A stretch of 64,000 nt of DNA from Platerodrilus igneus. Taxonomy: Eukaryota > Arthropoda > Insecta > Coleoptera > Lycidae. Shown here in pieces: positions 10,749 to 23,100 of this stretch. Each line of letters begins with the position of its first letter. Position 1 is the first letter of the stretch. The position numbers were made by a program, and so were the translations under genes. Below the pieces are notes generated by a model. It searched no databases and was not told the DNA's origin. It saw nothing but the letters and a program-made list of their open reading frames with translations. The stretch lies in assembly GCA_036346225.1 (NCBI GenBank), contig JARFIW010001490.1, positions 310,001 through 374,000 of the forward strand, given 5' to 3'.

Positions 10749-11440
10749 TACCGATTATTAAGAACGAAAAACGCACAAATTCCAATTAAATTTCAAAACA
10801 GTAACGTACACACCGATCAGAAATATACAATCGAACCTAGGACGGAAAAACAAATAAAAGTCTTAGTAAACTCAAAAAATGACATAGGAATTATAAATAA
10901 CATGTCATTTCAAAAAGGAGTAGACACACCCTCCGCGTTAGTACAAATAAAGGACAATTACGCCCCTACGACAATTTTGAACTCAAACGATTACCCCATA
11001 GAGGTATCATTAACAAAACCAATAGAAGTGGAAGAAGTGAATTTTAGCGAAATGGAAATCGACGAGGAACTTGAAAGTAATTTTGACCCCACAGAACACG
11101 ATAAAATGTTAAAGGAAAATTTAATTAACAATCGTTTTAATGATGCAATTAATACCGAATAAAAGAGAGCAATTAAAGAATTATGTTGCGAATACCGATG
11201 TTTATTCTATTGTGAAGAAATACCTTTAACTTTCACCAACACAGTCGAACATAATATTAAACAAACAGATGATAAACCGATTTTCACCAATGCATACAGA
11301 CTACCTGAAGCAAGCCAAACTCAAAACTACAAAGATGAAGGATTAGATTTGAAGAGTAAGACTACGAGATCATATACAAGAAGGGAACGTATTACAATAA
11401 TGCGGACGCATTGAGCAGAATACAATTCACGCAATAGAGA
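10749..11440 (+). pseudogene. Gypsy copy 1 RT linker and RT/RNase H remnant
   Basis: The acidic linker (10902-11162, with an EIDEELESNFD segment) leads into an RT start: LTFTNTVEHNIKQTDDKPIF then TNAYRLPEA, as in errantivirus RT finger regions. At about 11390 the sequence jumps to NADALSRIQ, the conserved end of the RNase H region. The RT palm with YxDD and most of RNase H have therefore been deleted. Stops interrupt each part. Confidence 0.65.
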
Positions 11441-11779
11441 CAGAGTCAGTTGTAGGTAATGTTGATGAAAAAGAGATAAAAGAAGACCCAGAAGAAATAG
11501 AAACTATACATTCAACCCAAAATGATGAACCATAAATCGCAATTAAAATTTTAAACGAAGCAATAGATAACAAAACCAAACCAATTTGTAATTACCGAAG
11601 CTTTAACCAACTCCGACCCTGTAAAATATACAAAAACAGACAACTGGAAAATACATCAAATTCAAATAACGAAAGATGATAACGAGGAACAAATAATTAA
11701 AATTCTAAAAGAGTATACCTCGGAGAAAAAACATGTTTACTTTATTTCGCCACAGAACATTTGTACTAAAGATTTTCCG

Positions 11780-12183
11780 AATTATATATGCAATTCTTTA
11801 ATAATTTAGAGCCAGAGGTTATCAGATGCACACGAAAATTAATAACTTTAGATGACCCAGGAAATAAACGGCGTAATTTGAAACCAACACGAAGGTAAAA
11901 CCAATCATTGTGGAATAAACGAAACCATAAAACAACCCATAGGGAGATATTATTTCAAAAACAAAGGAATTACCCACGGATTTTTATTAATCAGTGTGAA
12001 TTATGTGATAAAGCAAATTACAAAAAATCACCATCAAAAATACCCTTAATGTTAACTAAAACACCTGACAAACTTTTCAAAAGTTACATGCAGACACTTT
12101 GGTAGTCGAAGCCCAAAACTTGTTATCGATCGTAGACGCATTCACCAAAGTAGGTTAAGCAAAACCCATCACTTCGAAAAACA
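11780..12183 (+). pseudogene. Gypsy copy 1 integrase N-terminus
   Basis: The HHCC zinc-binding part is visible as HCGINETIK-like sequence, then FINQCELCDKANYKK, then LLSIVDAFTKVG, the start of the catalytic core. The frame shifts at about 11900-11940 and 12100. Homology stops after the first core strand and is followed within 20 bp by the polypurine tract and 3' LTR, so the remaining integrase and any env are deleted. Confidence 0.7.
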
Positions 12184-12197
12184 TTTAAGTCGGGAGG

Positions 12198-12742
12198 AGT
12201 TACATATCCCCCATTACTATGTATACAAATTTAAATATAATTATCTTAAGAAATAGAATGATACATTGTATAATTGAAGGACACATTATAAAAGGTTAAT
12301 GAAATCATAATCAGGCGTGAGAACGGAAGCAACTACTTTGTATTCCAGATGCAACGTGATACTGCAGATGCAGGTCACAATGAACAATAAGAAAGCAATT
12401 TTTATAATTCAGATTACTAAGAAGTACATTGTATGTTATCAAAAAGTAGCAGGCATGAAATCTGCATTTCCCACAAGATTATGGGAAGGCAGGGATTACT
12501 TAAATACCACGAAGAGCCCTTTATGGCCATTCGGTCTCGAACTTCGTAACTTTAACATTGTTGGCAGTTCAGCTACTCATTGGTAGTTATTAAACTATCA
12601 CTTTGATTAATTGTTAATACTTTAATGAATATAACATACAAGTTGTCAAACCATTTACGTAATTACTGTATAAAAATAAATTTGATAAAAGTGTTTTTGG
12701 AAACAAAACTTTTTAAAAAGAAGCTGCCAAAGGCCCAAAACT
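12198..12742 (+). repeat. 3' LTR of Gypsy copy 1
   Basis: It starts AGTTACATATCCCCC right after a short purine tract GGGAGG and ends at CCCAAAACT before the TGTG duplication. It aligns with the 5' LTR at 6300. An open frame within it (12317-12586) has no meaning. Confidence 0.85.
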
Positions 12743-12830
12743 TGTGTTGAAAATCGGACTCGGGACCTTAGGATTAGAAGCCGTACGCAAACCTGTATAA
12801 TCCACGGAACCGCCTAGATTATTCATTGTC
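12743..12830 (-). repeat. tRNA-derived SINE, copy D, head half
   Basis: Minus-strand tRNA-like head (plus strand AATCGGACTCGGGACCTTAG and onward to the CCGCCTAG end) matching copies A and B. Together with 6063-6299 it forms one SINE cut by the Gypsy insertion. Confidence 0.75.
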
Positions 12831-15499
12831 TGTAGTCGTTGTATTTTGTTTTTTACTTAAACCAGACGTCTTGTGCCATTCAATCCTCTATTCTTCAAAG
12901 ATGCTGTTCTATCGACCTGGTGTCTGAAAGTGCTAGAATGGAGTGCAGGTAGGTGATGTCTGTGATATTTATATCAGGGTTTGCGTCGGCGTAAGCCATT
13001 GTAGAAGTAGAAGTTAATTTTAAGAGGTTTTTAATATAAAGGTGCTTGTTAGTTTTTTGGATGTTAAAGACAGAGATTTCTAGGTGTTGTCATTGCAGAA
13101 ATTGTAACAGTTCGATTTAACTGCTACGAATCTGGACGTTAGGCAACTTTATTTACCTCCATTTAGATTATACGTTAAACGGAAAAGCAAGTTCTATGTC
13201 TTATTAGTCGAAATTCTGTTAGGTAGGGATCAAAAGGCATATTTTAGTATTCTGCGCACTTGATAAGATCGGGCTATCTTATTCAACTTTTGGTGGAAGA
13301 TCGGCACGAAGCAGCGTGCTATTTTCCAAACGTTAGTTTGCTTGTTAGAAGCGTTTCTTCTTAAAGATAAATTAAATCGCCGGCTAGGGATAAGCTGATT
13401 TTATTTATTATACAATGATTTTTAAATAAGATTATCTGTTGTAGCAAATTAATTTAATATTTAAAAACGTGTTGTTCACTTCAATATGGTTTTGGTTAGA
13501 TTGCCATTTAAGTGAATTTGTATACTTGTTTGAGTATTATAAAACGAATAAATTAGAAATTATCAGCAGAGATATTGAACTAATTTACACTGTTTCTATA
13601 TCTTAGATTGATTCCTGGAAAGCTTGTTTTTTTTGGATTAAGATTCTTTGGGTTAGAGGATCAGGTGTTCGAGTGTCCGCCATGAGGTCACACCATCTGT
13701 TGTTATTTTCATTGATCGCGTTTTGCCCCGAAGTGTGTTGAGGTCAAAGACGTTGAAAATACTTTATTCAGGTATTTATGTATATATCCATTTTACATTT
13801 TAAAAAAAAAAACTTATAATAATTGTTTGTTTCGCAATTGTTTATATACTAATTGCACTGTGAAGATGCAATGCTTTAATTTATGTTTGAATTAATACGT
13901 TCTGAATTTTATCTTGTAAGAACCTCCGGGACATGAGCTCATATCACGACGGTTTATTTTGTTAGCCTTTTGCTACACTGTAAGTATTAAAAAGAAAAGA
14001 AAAAAAATTTACTGAAGTAAAATTTACAGTTTTGTTAAAGTTCTAAGAGAATTAAAATTGTTTAAAGATTAAATTTTTATTAGTTTTACTAAAATAATTT
14101 TGCAGCTTGATTATCTTGTTAGTTCAATTACAATTATTATACGTATTTATATCACGTTGTTTTGTCTTATTTCAAACTAAATCAGTGAAGTTTTTGTTGG
14201 ATAAATTATTTCCATGTGTATACTATCGCAGAGATAAAACAAAGAACCCACGGTTTTAGCCCTGATGATAAGGTCTCCCAGAAGATTTAAGTAACAAAGT
14301 AAATATCTATTAAGAAAGATTGAATAGGTGAACCATGATAGAGGTAAGACACGTTACACATAGTTAAAAACACTAAAAAGCAAGTTACAAAATTTAGGTT
14401 GATTTTTGAAGAATATCGGATTCTGATCGCTTATCTGAATTATATACGTTTGAGATTGGAGGAGTGGCCAGGGTGAGATCAATGATGAACATTTGGTTAT
14501 CGAACTGTCAATAAGGGATTACTTGAGAAGAGTTTGGGATAGATAAGGGAGACTGTATTATCTTTGTGGGAGATTACGTAAACCCTTCGCAATCATAAAA
14601 CAATTGTTTGCTCGGACTTTGTATGAGGTATACTAGTGACAAATATATAGGTTCGGCATTGTAAGTTATTTGCAATATAAAATAGATTTGTGACTTACGT
14701 ATTTACAAGGATTTTGCTATCCTCATTCGTAATACTTTTGAGATTCAAAAGTTCCAGTCTAACCACGGAACAAGCGCAATTTTTACAAAAGCAAAACAGA
14801 ACAAAGCGTCTAAATTGAAAATGCTACATCATCAACTTATTTCAAACAATAAACGCACGATGGAATAAAACATTCATTTCTGTATCGCCATTGTTGGGCA
14901 TTTCGAGAAACGCAAAGTAAAAGACTATTTAGGAAGAACGACAGTTTGTCCAACGCTAACTCTTCGTTATTTAAAATCCATTTGAAAACAATTTAATTAC
15001 TAAAAACGAGAAAAGTTCTTTATGCCTGACTTTCGAGCTGTCTTAGTCAGCATTTTATAAACTAATTAAGGTTAATGTCTTGGGCAAGAGAATTCATTTA
15101 TTTAGATCTGTATTTGGGGAAAGTTAAAGCTTTTGTTCGTTTTGCTTCTTCTACTTTGTGTTCCGTTGTGTAATTTGTTTGGGGCTTGTTAAAGATTAAC
15201 TAAGTTCAGTGAGTAGATATTTCTACTCTTCGTTTTAACAACTCCAGATAGAGTTTTTAAAAGCTTTCATGTTTCGAATTATCTTTTTAGTAACATTACA
15301 TCAAACGGCAAGTTTTAATATTACTTGAAAGCGAATTTGTAAAACACCAAAGAATGTTTCTAGTTTATTCAAGCTACATGGTACAGAGGAAAATTCTTTT
15401 GATAATAATTGTGGAGTTGGAACTAACGATAAAATACAACTTCTTTTGATACGTTTTGATAATCTAGAACAAATTGTGCAGGTTATTTCGTTGGGTCAA
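12831..15499. other. Unassigned AT-rich sequence
   Basis: No open frame above about 60 codons with recognisable content and no repeat match to other parts of the window that I could see. Part of the right end may belong to the BEL LTR that begins somewhere before 15500. Confidence 0.5.
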
Positions 15500-15905
15500 A
15501 AGCATAATGCGAGAGCTATGTGTTCGGTCTCTTTGTCGCACGTTGTCGTGTTTAATTTTAAGTCGTAAATTTGTAGTTGTAAATCTAATAGTAAAACTGT
15601 CATCCCTTGTTCCCTTATATCCTGTCGTAAAAATTCCTTGTGCATGTGTAAATAAGTGAAACTAAGCGTAGTAGTGTACAAATACTCTTTCATCGATATC
15701 GAAACAGAACAGTCGGTTCTTCGTTTGGTAACGTGAGTTTGTCAAGTGCCGTCAACATTATTGAGAAACCCCTAAAAAACACAGTGCAAGTGCAACGGAA
15801 CACGTACTATAACCTCCAATACAGTCTTCTTAGTTGAGAAGCAAGGAACTGCAGCTTAGAACAATAAAAAACCGCAGAGGTAAGTCGATATAGAAAATTA
15901 TAAGA
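15500..15905 (+). repeat. BEL/Pao LTR-like leader, related to the inverted copy at 63405-63800
   Basis: Blocks here recur in the same order on the minus strand of 63405-63800: GGTCTCTTTGTCG, TAATTTTAAGTCGT, CTTATATCCTGTC, ACCCCTAAAAAACACAGTG and GTAAGTCGATATA. It lies about 520 bp before the BEL gag start, where a 5' LTR and leader belong. GAG|GTAAGTCG at about 15878 has the form of a splice donor and is conserved in both copies. I could not find a matching 3' LTR after 20180. Confidence 0.6.
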
Positions 15906-16428
15906 CTCTCCCGCGCTGAACAAATGGTCTTCGTCGCCGGATTATTTAATTAATTAATTAGTTTCTATCCTTTAAGCTCCTCATTAATACGTAAATTTAA
16001 CAATTGTCGTAGTTTTGATTATGGGTAAACGTGTTACGAATAGAATAACTTCCTGCTTACAAATTTAATGGTAGAAACATCTGGTTATAACGATAGATTT
16101 TATAATTTATCCCTTATCCTTTGTTGCAAAGATTAGTGGTCGAACAGTTTACTTTAGGTAAACTAAATTTATGAGGGGTTATTGTATTGTAAATCTTTAC
16201 CTTATTTGTCGTCTCAAGTTCGAGGAACCATTCGGGTTCATGCAACTTGTATAAAAAAAGGGGTTAGAATCTATTTGAAACGTCAAACGTTTTTGTCGGG
16301 CAAGCACTATAATTAGTTGCATGTGTCCATTAATAATTTAATTTCGTAGATTAATTTGTTGTAGCGTATTTGAGAACGCATTGTTTTTACATTAATTTTT
16401 ATTGTCGTTCATTAATCGTTAATCGAAT

Positions 16429-17760
16429 ATGGTTATATCAATTGATAAAGCTATTCTTGAAGCTAGATTTGTAGTTAAAAGGTTGGATCATATATACAGT
16501 AAAATTAATCAACCGGAAAATGTATCGACTGCTTTAATTAGGGCATCGATTAAAAGTGTCGAGCAAATTGAAACTCATTTCAAGTCTTTTTGTAAGGATA
16601 TTTTCTTTGATGAGGAGAGTGAACAATTGGACGAATTCTCGGCCCTTAGGGTGAAAATCGATGATTATCTATTAGATATTTGCATTATCGCTGAACAATG
16701 AAAATTAGATAGAGTAGAAAATAAGCCGAAGGTGGAAAATATGAATAATTCTTTGTCGCTAAATAGTAGGGTTTGCTTGAAACATCTTTCTGTCCTACGG
16801 TTCTCGCGACGCATTTCAGATTTTGAGAGTTATCATGCAATTTATAAGCGATTGATTCATGATAATGTCAGTTTGTCACCCGTTGGAAAATTTTGCCATC
16901 TCGTTGATACACTAGATGAGTCGTCGCGTGCCTTAATAAAACACTTGCCATTAAATGATTATGCTAATCGTTTTCAGTCCAAGAGGTTATTACTTTCAAC
17001 ATATTTTAATGCTCCCGAAAAATGCCCTAAGATCAGTTCCTCAGACTCGCATGCGGAACTCCGGCAATTAATTAGTTGTTTTGATGAAAATATATTCGCG
17101 TTAAGGCAGATGGAAATAGATTAATTAGATTTCATGTTGTTTAATCTGTTATCAAAAAAATTAGATACAAACATTTTAAAGCGTTTCGAATTAGGAAATA
17201 ATGACGAGATTCCCTCGTTCAAAGATTTAAGGTCGTACATTGAAAAACAATGTAAAGTGTTGGAAATAAATGACATTGCTTCAGAAACATGCTTAAAATC
17301 TCGAGATTCCGTGAAAGAAAGAGAAAAAGGAAGGTCTGTTAGCACTTTGGCTAAAACTCATTTAGTTGGTACCACCAATGATGGTAAAAATTGTAGTTTA
17401 TGTGCATCCTATTTATAGATGTAAGCAGTTTCTCGATAAAACCCTTCAAGAAAGATTTGAGGTGGTAAAGATTAAAAATCTTTGTATTAAATATTTAAAT
17501 ACTTCACATTCGATGAAGAATTGTAAGTTAGATTGGTCGTGTAGAAAATGTCATCAGTCACACAATTCGTTACTCCACTTCGATAAACGAGAAAAATCGA
17601 TGTCTCCACGCAGACAAACTCATCGTCAAAGGTCAGCGTCTCCTCGGAGAGCGGCGCCTAGACTTACTGCTAGTAGACCCAGTGAAAACAATCTGTCGTC
17701 GTCGGTTGTGCATAAACAACCTGCCACTAGCTCGTTGATTTCGACGTCATTGGAACACAC
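16429..17760 (+). pseudogene. BEL/Pao Gag
   Basis: Gag of the DUF1759 kind. The ATG at 16429 opens a 90-codon N-terminal helical segment ending at TGA (16699-16701). The same frame continues with ISDFESYHAIYKRLIHDN and LVDTLDESSRALIKHLP, diagnostic for the BEL capsid, to a TAA at 17122-17124. Then come LLSKKLDTNILKRFE, IPSFKDLRSYIEKQC and, after a shift at about 17400, a CCHC-type zinc knuckle (LCIKYLNTSHSMKNC, then WSCRKCHQSHNSLLH) and an Arg/Ser-rich basic tail. Two in-frame stops and one frameshift inactivate it. Confidence 0.85.
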
Positions 17761-17926
17761 AACCACGCTGTTACCTACGGCAATGGTGTTGGTGCTTGAT
17801 TATACAGGAAACTTGCAACCTGTTTGTGTAATATTAGATAACGGATCCATGGAAAGTTTTATGTCTGAAAGGTGCCGTCAGAAATTAGGTTTAAGGAAAC
17901 GGAGAACCAATGTCACTGTTCAATAA
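17761..17926 (+). pseudogene. BEL/Pao aspartic protease
   Basis: It continues from Gag in one frame: TTLLPTAMVLVLDYTGNLQP then VCVILDNGSMESFMSERC. BEL/Pao proteases commonly have D-S/N-G-S at the active site, so DNGS is acceptable. Homology breaks off at TAA 17924-17926, where a large deletion begins. Confidence 0.75.
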
Positions 17927-17929
17927 AAA

Positions 17930-18690
17930 TTTTGGGCCTTTCGTGGCGCGCTATTACAGATGCATTTTTATTCAACTTAGACGTTGAAGAGCGCACTTGC
18001 ACTAAGCGTAATATTTTGTCGGCTATCGCAAAAATTTTTGATCCTCTCGGTTTGATAGCGCCTTTAGTACTTTTCGCTAAACGTTTAGTTCAAGATGTTT
18101 GACTTTTAGGTCTTGATTGGTACCAAGAGCCGCCATTGGAAGTCGTACAAAAATGGAAACATTTTTTGGGTGAATTGCCAGCGGTTTCGAATATTGAGAT
18201 TTTGCATCGCATCGTATGTCATAATTTTAAAAAGGTGGAGTTGCATGGGTTCTGCGATGCTTCTGAAGCCGGGTATGCAGCTAGCATCTATTTTCGTTCG
18301 TTCGATTTAGAAGGTAATATTACCATGTCATTAATATACGCAAAATCGAAGGTTGCTCCTACTAATCGCATTTCATTGCCCCGTCTCGAATTGTGTGCTG
18401 CCGTACTCTTGGCAGATTTAGTAGATTTCGTCAAAAATATTTATACAGATATTTTATCCTTTAGTAATATTTTCACGTGGTCAGATTCTACTGTTGTTTT
18501 GTCTTGGATTCGGTCTTCCTTCGCATAAGTAGAAGACATTCGTTAGCAATCGCATTTCGCAGATTCAAGAACGTATTCCTCCATCTTCGTGGTTTCACGT
18601 TAAGTCCCAGGATAACCCTGCGGATTGTGCCTCACGTGGACTTTTGGCTTCAGAGTTGGTTCATCATCCATTATGGTGGACAGGACCTTC
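17930..18690 (+). pseudogene. BEL/Pao RT tail and RNase H-like domain
   Basis: The sequence resumes at the end of RT (LGLSWRAITDAF, then CTKRNILSAIAKIFDPLGLI and APLVLFAKRLVQ), so the RT catalytic core is absent. A TGA at 18100-18102 sits where Trp is usual in the family. RNase H-like motifs follow: ELHGFCDASEAGYAASIYF, SKVAPTNRISLPRLELCAA, TWSDSTVVLSWI, and after a frameshift at about 18525 DNPADCASRGL and LWWTGPSWL. Confidence 0.85.
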
Positions 18691-20180
18691 CTGGTTAGTG
18701 CGTCGTAGCGAAGAACGGCCAGTAACGTCGCTGCCAAACCTTATCGACTCATTTCTGATGAATGTCGATTATCGTACTCTGTCGTTAACAGTCGTTATGT
18801 CTGAGAATTTTTTGGATTTGTTGTTGGATAAATCTTCAAAACTGCAGAAAATTTGTAGGATTATTACATGTGTTCGTCATTTCATTCGTAATGTTCAATG
18901 TCCGGCAGATTTGCGTTCAAAATATTCTGATGGTGTGTCTCTAACTCATCAGCAAAAATTAAAAGAGTTCAAACAAATGTTTTTGCTTAAGACATCGCAA
19001 ATATTAAAACTGGAAAACTTGTTAGTAAACAAATTTGTAGCCTTAGTTCATTTCTAGATAGTCGTGATTTGTTGAGGGTGGGCGGTCGTCTACGTAATTC
19101 TGAGTTGTCGCATGATGCAAAATTTCCAATTTTGCTTCCTCGGTCGTATCGATTGACTGAAATTATTATATTAGATTGTCATGAAAGACATTTACATCCT
19201 GGAAATCGAACAACTCAATTTTTACTAACTCAAAATTATTGGATCTTGTCCGCAAAGAGGGCTATTCGACAATGTTTAAAATCCTGCATTCGTTGTTTTC
19301 GTGTAATCTCCGTGGCTTTATGCCCCCCTATGGGGGATTTACCAGCTTCTAGGTTAACTCCAGGTAAAGCGTTTTTACATACGGGAGTCGGCTTTGGTGG
19401 ACCCTTCTCTGTCACGATGAATCGATGTCGTGGCGCAAAATCATTGAAAGCGTACATTTGCTTATTTATTTGTTTCAGCACTAAAGCCATCCATTTGGAA
19501 CTAGTGTCTAACTTGTCGACAGACGCTTTCTTGGGGGCTTTACGTGGATTTATTGCTCGAAGAGGCAAATGTATTCAAATCCATTGTGATAATGGTACTT
19601 ATTTCGTTGGGGCCTGTCGTGAAATCTCTCAATTGATGCGCCATTCGACAGGCGTTGAGCTCCTGCTGCTCCACATTTTGGTGGGTTATGGGAGGCCGGA
19701 ATTAAATCAGTAAAATCCTATTTAAAAAGAATTATCGGTGAACAAATTTTGTCGTTTGAAAAATTCCCGACGGTATTGATTCAAATCGAAGCGGTTCTCA
19801 ACTCACGTCCACTATGCACACTGAGTTGCAAACCGCATGACTTTTCGTATTTGACCCCGGGTCATTTTCTTAATGTTGAACCAGTCTCGGTGTTACCAGA
19901 TCCCGATTTGTTGTCCATAAACCCCTCTCGTTTGTATCGCTGGCAACTGGCAACGTTGCAGCAGAAAGGTAAGTGGTTGAGGAATTCCGCTACCCTACCT
20001 ATTGATTCGCTTGTCCTCTTAAAGGAAGTAAATAACCCCCCTCTACAGTGGCGTTTAGGAAGAGTAGTAGATGTTCATCCTGGTAAGGACGGTATCGTTC
20101 GGGTAGCTACCGTCAGGACAGCTCAAGGGTTAGTTAAACGCCCTCTAGTGAAACTATGTCTTTGGAGTCCGCGCACTTGA
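18690..20180 (+). pseudogene. BEL/Pao integrase and C-terminal domain
   Basis: Zinc-binding region: LRVGGRLRNSELSHDAKFPI, HERHLHPGNRTTQ, then SCIRCFRV. In the catalytic core the expected Asp before GPF is Gly (TGVGFGGPF); the second Asp is kept (IHCDNGTYFVGA) and the Glu (GLWEAG) is in another frame at about 19680. The end has EAVLNSRPL, LTPGHFLN and a DUF5641-type tail (PPLQWRLGRVVDVHPGKDGI, then RVATVRTAQG) ending at TGA 20178-20180. At least three frameshifts are present, so this is dead. Confidence 0.85.
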
Positions 20181-23100
20181 ACGAAAATTTTAAGAAACAT
20201 TGCGCATGGCTTCAGAAAAATCTGCATGGACAGTTGGGAAAACCAGTCGACCAGTGAATTGTCGTTATTGCACTTAACTTCATATGTGGATGTGCAAGTG
20301 TATGTGAAGGGTACATAAAAACGAAATAGCGTATCCAGATATTTACAGCACAACCATATTAAAAATATTGAAGAATTTAACGTTCCGAGTTTGAAAACGT
20401 TAAAGATGGATCGTGGAGGATTTGGTCACTGACTTATGCATATAGAGAACCATTTAGCTTGCTCCAAACAAAATGTTTTACTTATTCAAAATGTATTGTA
20501 ATATGTATTCAAGTTTAATAAATTTTTGACTACTTGTTTTATTACGTAAAATTCTACGAAAACATAAATATTGGTAATAAACAAGCAGGTAGAAATTGTA
20601 GCTAAAAATATAGAAGTAATTGAAAAACTTACCTTTTCCAATTAGAATAAGAACGGCTGGAAATTACAAGTCGCAAGCGTAAGCACTTACCGCACAAACT
20701 ACGAAAAAAACACTAGGTATACAACGCGTTTCTCTTTGAATATATACTGGAAACGTAAACGATATTTGCTGCTTTGAACGATTACGCGGTTAATAATATC
20801 TATGGAACATTGTACGGGAGTTTTTCAAAATGATCAGTAAGGCCGACGGCAATTTTTAATTCTAGTATATACCATTAAACGTATTAGAAATAAGTTTTAC
20901 TTTCAAGGAATTTACAAAACTGAACTCGTATTACTAATTATAGCCAGGACGGCGGACTATATTGATAAGTTTATAATAATTTACGTTTGCAAATGAGATA
21001 CAAATCGTTCAAACTAATGAGTCGGCAATCAGTGAATCATTGAATCAAGTCAAGTATTTGATTTCTTTATTTAAAGCAAATTAAATTTTAAATAATAATT
21101 AACCACTTTTGCAAAATGAGAAACTAATGATTAAATTTAATAACAGTAAGCTTGTACTTTCTCTCGGTGATTCATTTAGAAAATAGCCAAGTCTGCGATT
21201 TCCAAAAATATAACGTTGGAGTTATTTAAAATTTAATTGTTATATTAGTAACTATCCTGCAGACAATAAGCATGATATACCCTTAGTAAACGCTTAAAGT
21301 GTTTTACTAAGTTTCTCTTTGAAATATTTAAGGCATCAGATTTTGAGAAAAACGTGCAATTGTTAGTCTTTGTGGTTTTTTAGAGATGATCTTGTTTTGA
21401 TAATTCCTAAAATTTGGGTTTCCCAGAAAGATGTTGACCAAACTTATGTAATACCTTAAGACGATTTCGGGAACTTTCTAAAATCAAGGGTAGGTATAAC
21501 TGTGTAAGAGTGGTTTGATTTAAACATTTCCGAGGGTTATAAATTATTCAGGAAATTTTGTATCAGGTTAATATGGTTAATCGAAGAAAACTTTAACCTA
21601 GGTTGGCTATGAATGCAGTGGATCGGGTGGATCCAATGTGTGGATTCCATAAGGTGGATCTCTTCCAGAACCGGCAATATCCTCTACTTGTTTATATTAT
21701 AGATGTTCGCTAAAATATAATGTGAAGAAAGGAGGCCCATTTAATGTTTCCAGCAGGGCGGAAAGTGGTTTCAATTCTCGATACACGATCCTGTTTAAGC
21801 AAATATATTTTTTAGCTGTTATTCAAGATTCAGAACAGCCCATTTGTCAATTTTACGTTAGAAAAGCTGCAGAAGAAGCTCATTCGTAATTAGAAAAGCT
21901 TTCAGCAAGCATAAATCTTAATAACGCTGCAAATACACTCTCAAAAGCAAAAACAAGTAGGTAGTAAAAACACAAATTGTATGTAGGGTGAAATTAAATG
22001 CGCCTGTTTCAAGTTCTACAGCTATTGTAAAAAATCCTTTAATCTAGAGAACATTTGCCGAATACGTCTTTCCCCAAGGGATCATACAATTAATTATGTC
22101 TGTCACGTCTGCGTTGTTAAATGAAATTGGATCTGTTTTTATTTTAAAGAAAAAAATAATGATCCTTTTTCATGCCCAGTAACACACAAAAAGCTACAGA
22201 AGTGCTCAAAGATCTGCTATTAAAAACCTTGATAGTATACTAGCAGTGAGAAACTAATTTGGTTATAGCGCAGCGGTCGCCTATTTATTTTCACAAACCA
22301 CTATTTCAATTTTTTTATGTAATTAAAAAGTAATATTTCAAAATAATTCTAAGACAATTAACACTCTAGGAATATATTTTAAGTAAGCGGTTCAACTGCA
22401 ATATTAACTGATCGTAAGAAAGTGTTTGAATAATCATAAATAAATGATGTTATCAACCCCTTAAAGCTCCTTGAGTAATTTATTGTTGCTATCATAAACT
22501 GTAATGCTGGCGCTTTACTTAAGTATACATCTGGCAATAAAAATAAGTTTATTAATTTCAGTTAATTAAATGAGCTTTTACCACGAAAGCAGTCTGTAAT
22601 GTTTAGGAGCTTCTGTAGTTTATATTTAATAACGTTGCTATTACATGTAATAAATATTGGTAGCACACAATTTTTTGTATTAATTCAAAAACATCACAGT
22701 TACATATTGGGAAATAGCGGTCACCATAAAGCTGTTTGTACAAATTCACACGGGTTGAAGAAAATATTAACCACGGAATCAAACCGATACATTCCAAAAA
22801 CCACAGACTCATATAAAGTGCCATAAAATTAACGTGTTTTGAACAATAAAGCTTACGAATTACGTTAAAAGATTGATGTAAGGCTTGATACTTTACATAT
22901 CCTTTCATGTGTACATTTGCAAATGGTCATGAATTCGCTTGTATAAGGATTGCCACTTTTCCTAGAAAACTTCAAGATAGAGTACGAGTATTTGATTTTT
23001 CTGGCATATCACAATTACGCCATAGATTTTTGGTACCGCATCGAAAATGTTCCGAATGTATGAAAAAGACAATGATATTTTTCATCTGCAATTTTTCTTA

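Larger units (their letters stand above)
6300..12742 (+). mobile_element. Errantivirus-like Ty3/Gypsy element, copy 1 (LTR to LTR)
   Basis: Two related LTRs (6300-6857 and 12198-12742) flank a leader, gag, protease, a piece of RT/RNase H and an integrase N-terminus in the same orientation. TGTG is present at 6296-6299 and again at 12743-12746, a 4-bp target duplication as expected for Gypsy elements. LTRs start AGTTACATA, as in 17.6/297-type elements. The RT core, most of integrase and any env are gone. About 2 kb of unrelated sequence (about 7440-9465) replaces the end of the leader and the start of gag. A second copy lies at 33062-36257 on the minus strand and a solo LTR at 50015-50608. Confidence 0.85.
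15500..20180 (+). mobile_element. BEL/Pao retrotransposon, internally deleted
   Basis: Leader, gag, protease, RT tail with RNase H, integrase and the C-terminal DUF5641-like domain occur in the canonical BEL/Pao order on one strand. The RT catalytic core is missing, and stops and frameshifts affect all parts. The 3' LTR is not recognised; an AATAAA at about 20517 lies in plausible 3' sequence. Confidence 0.85.
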
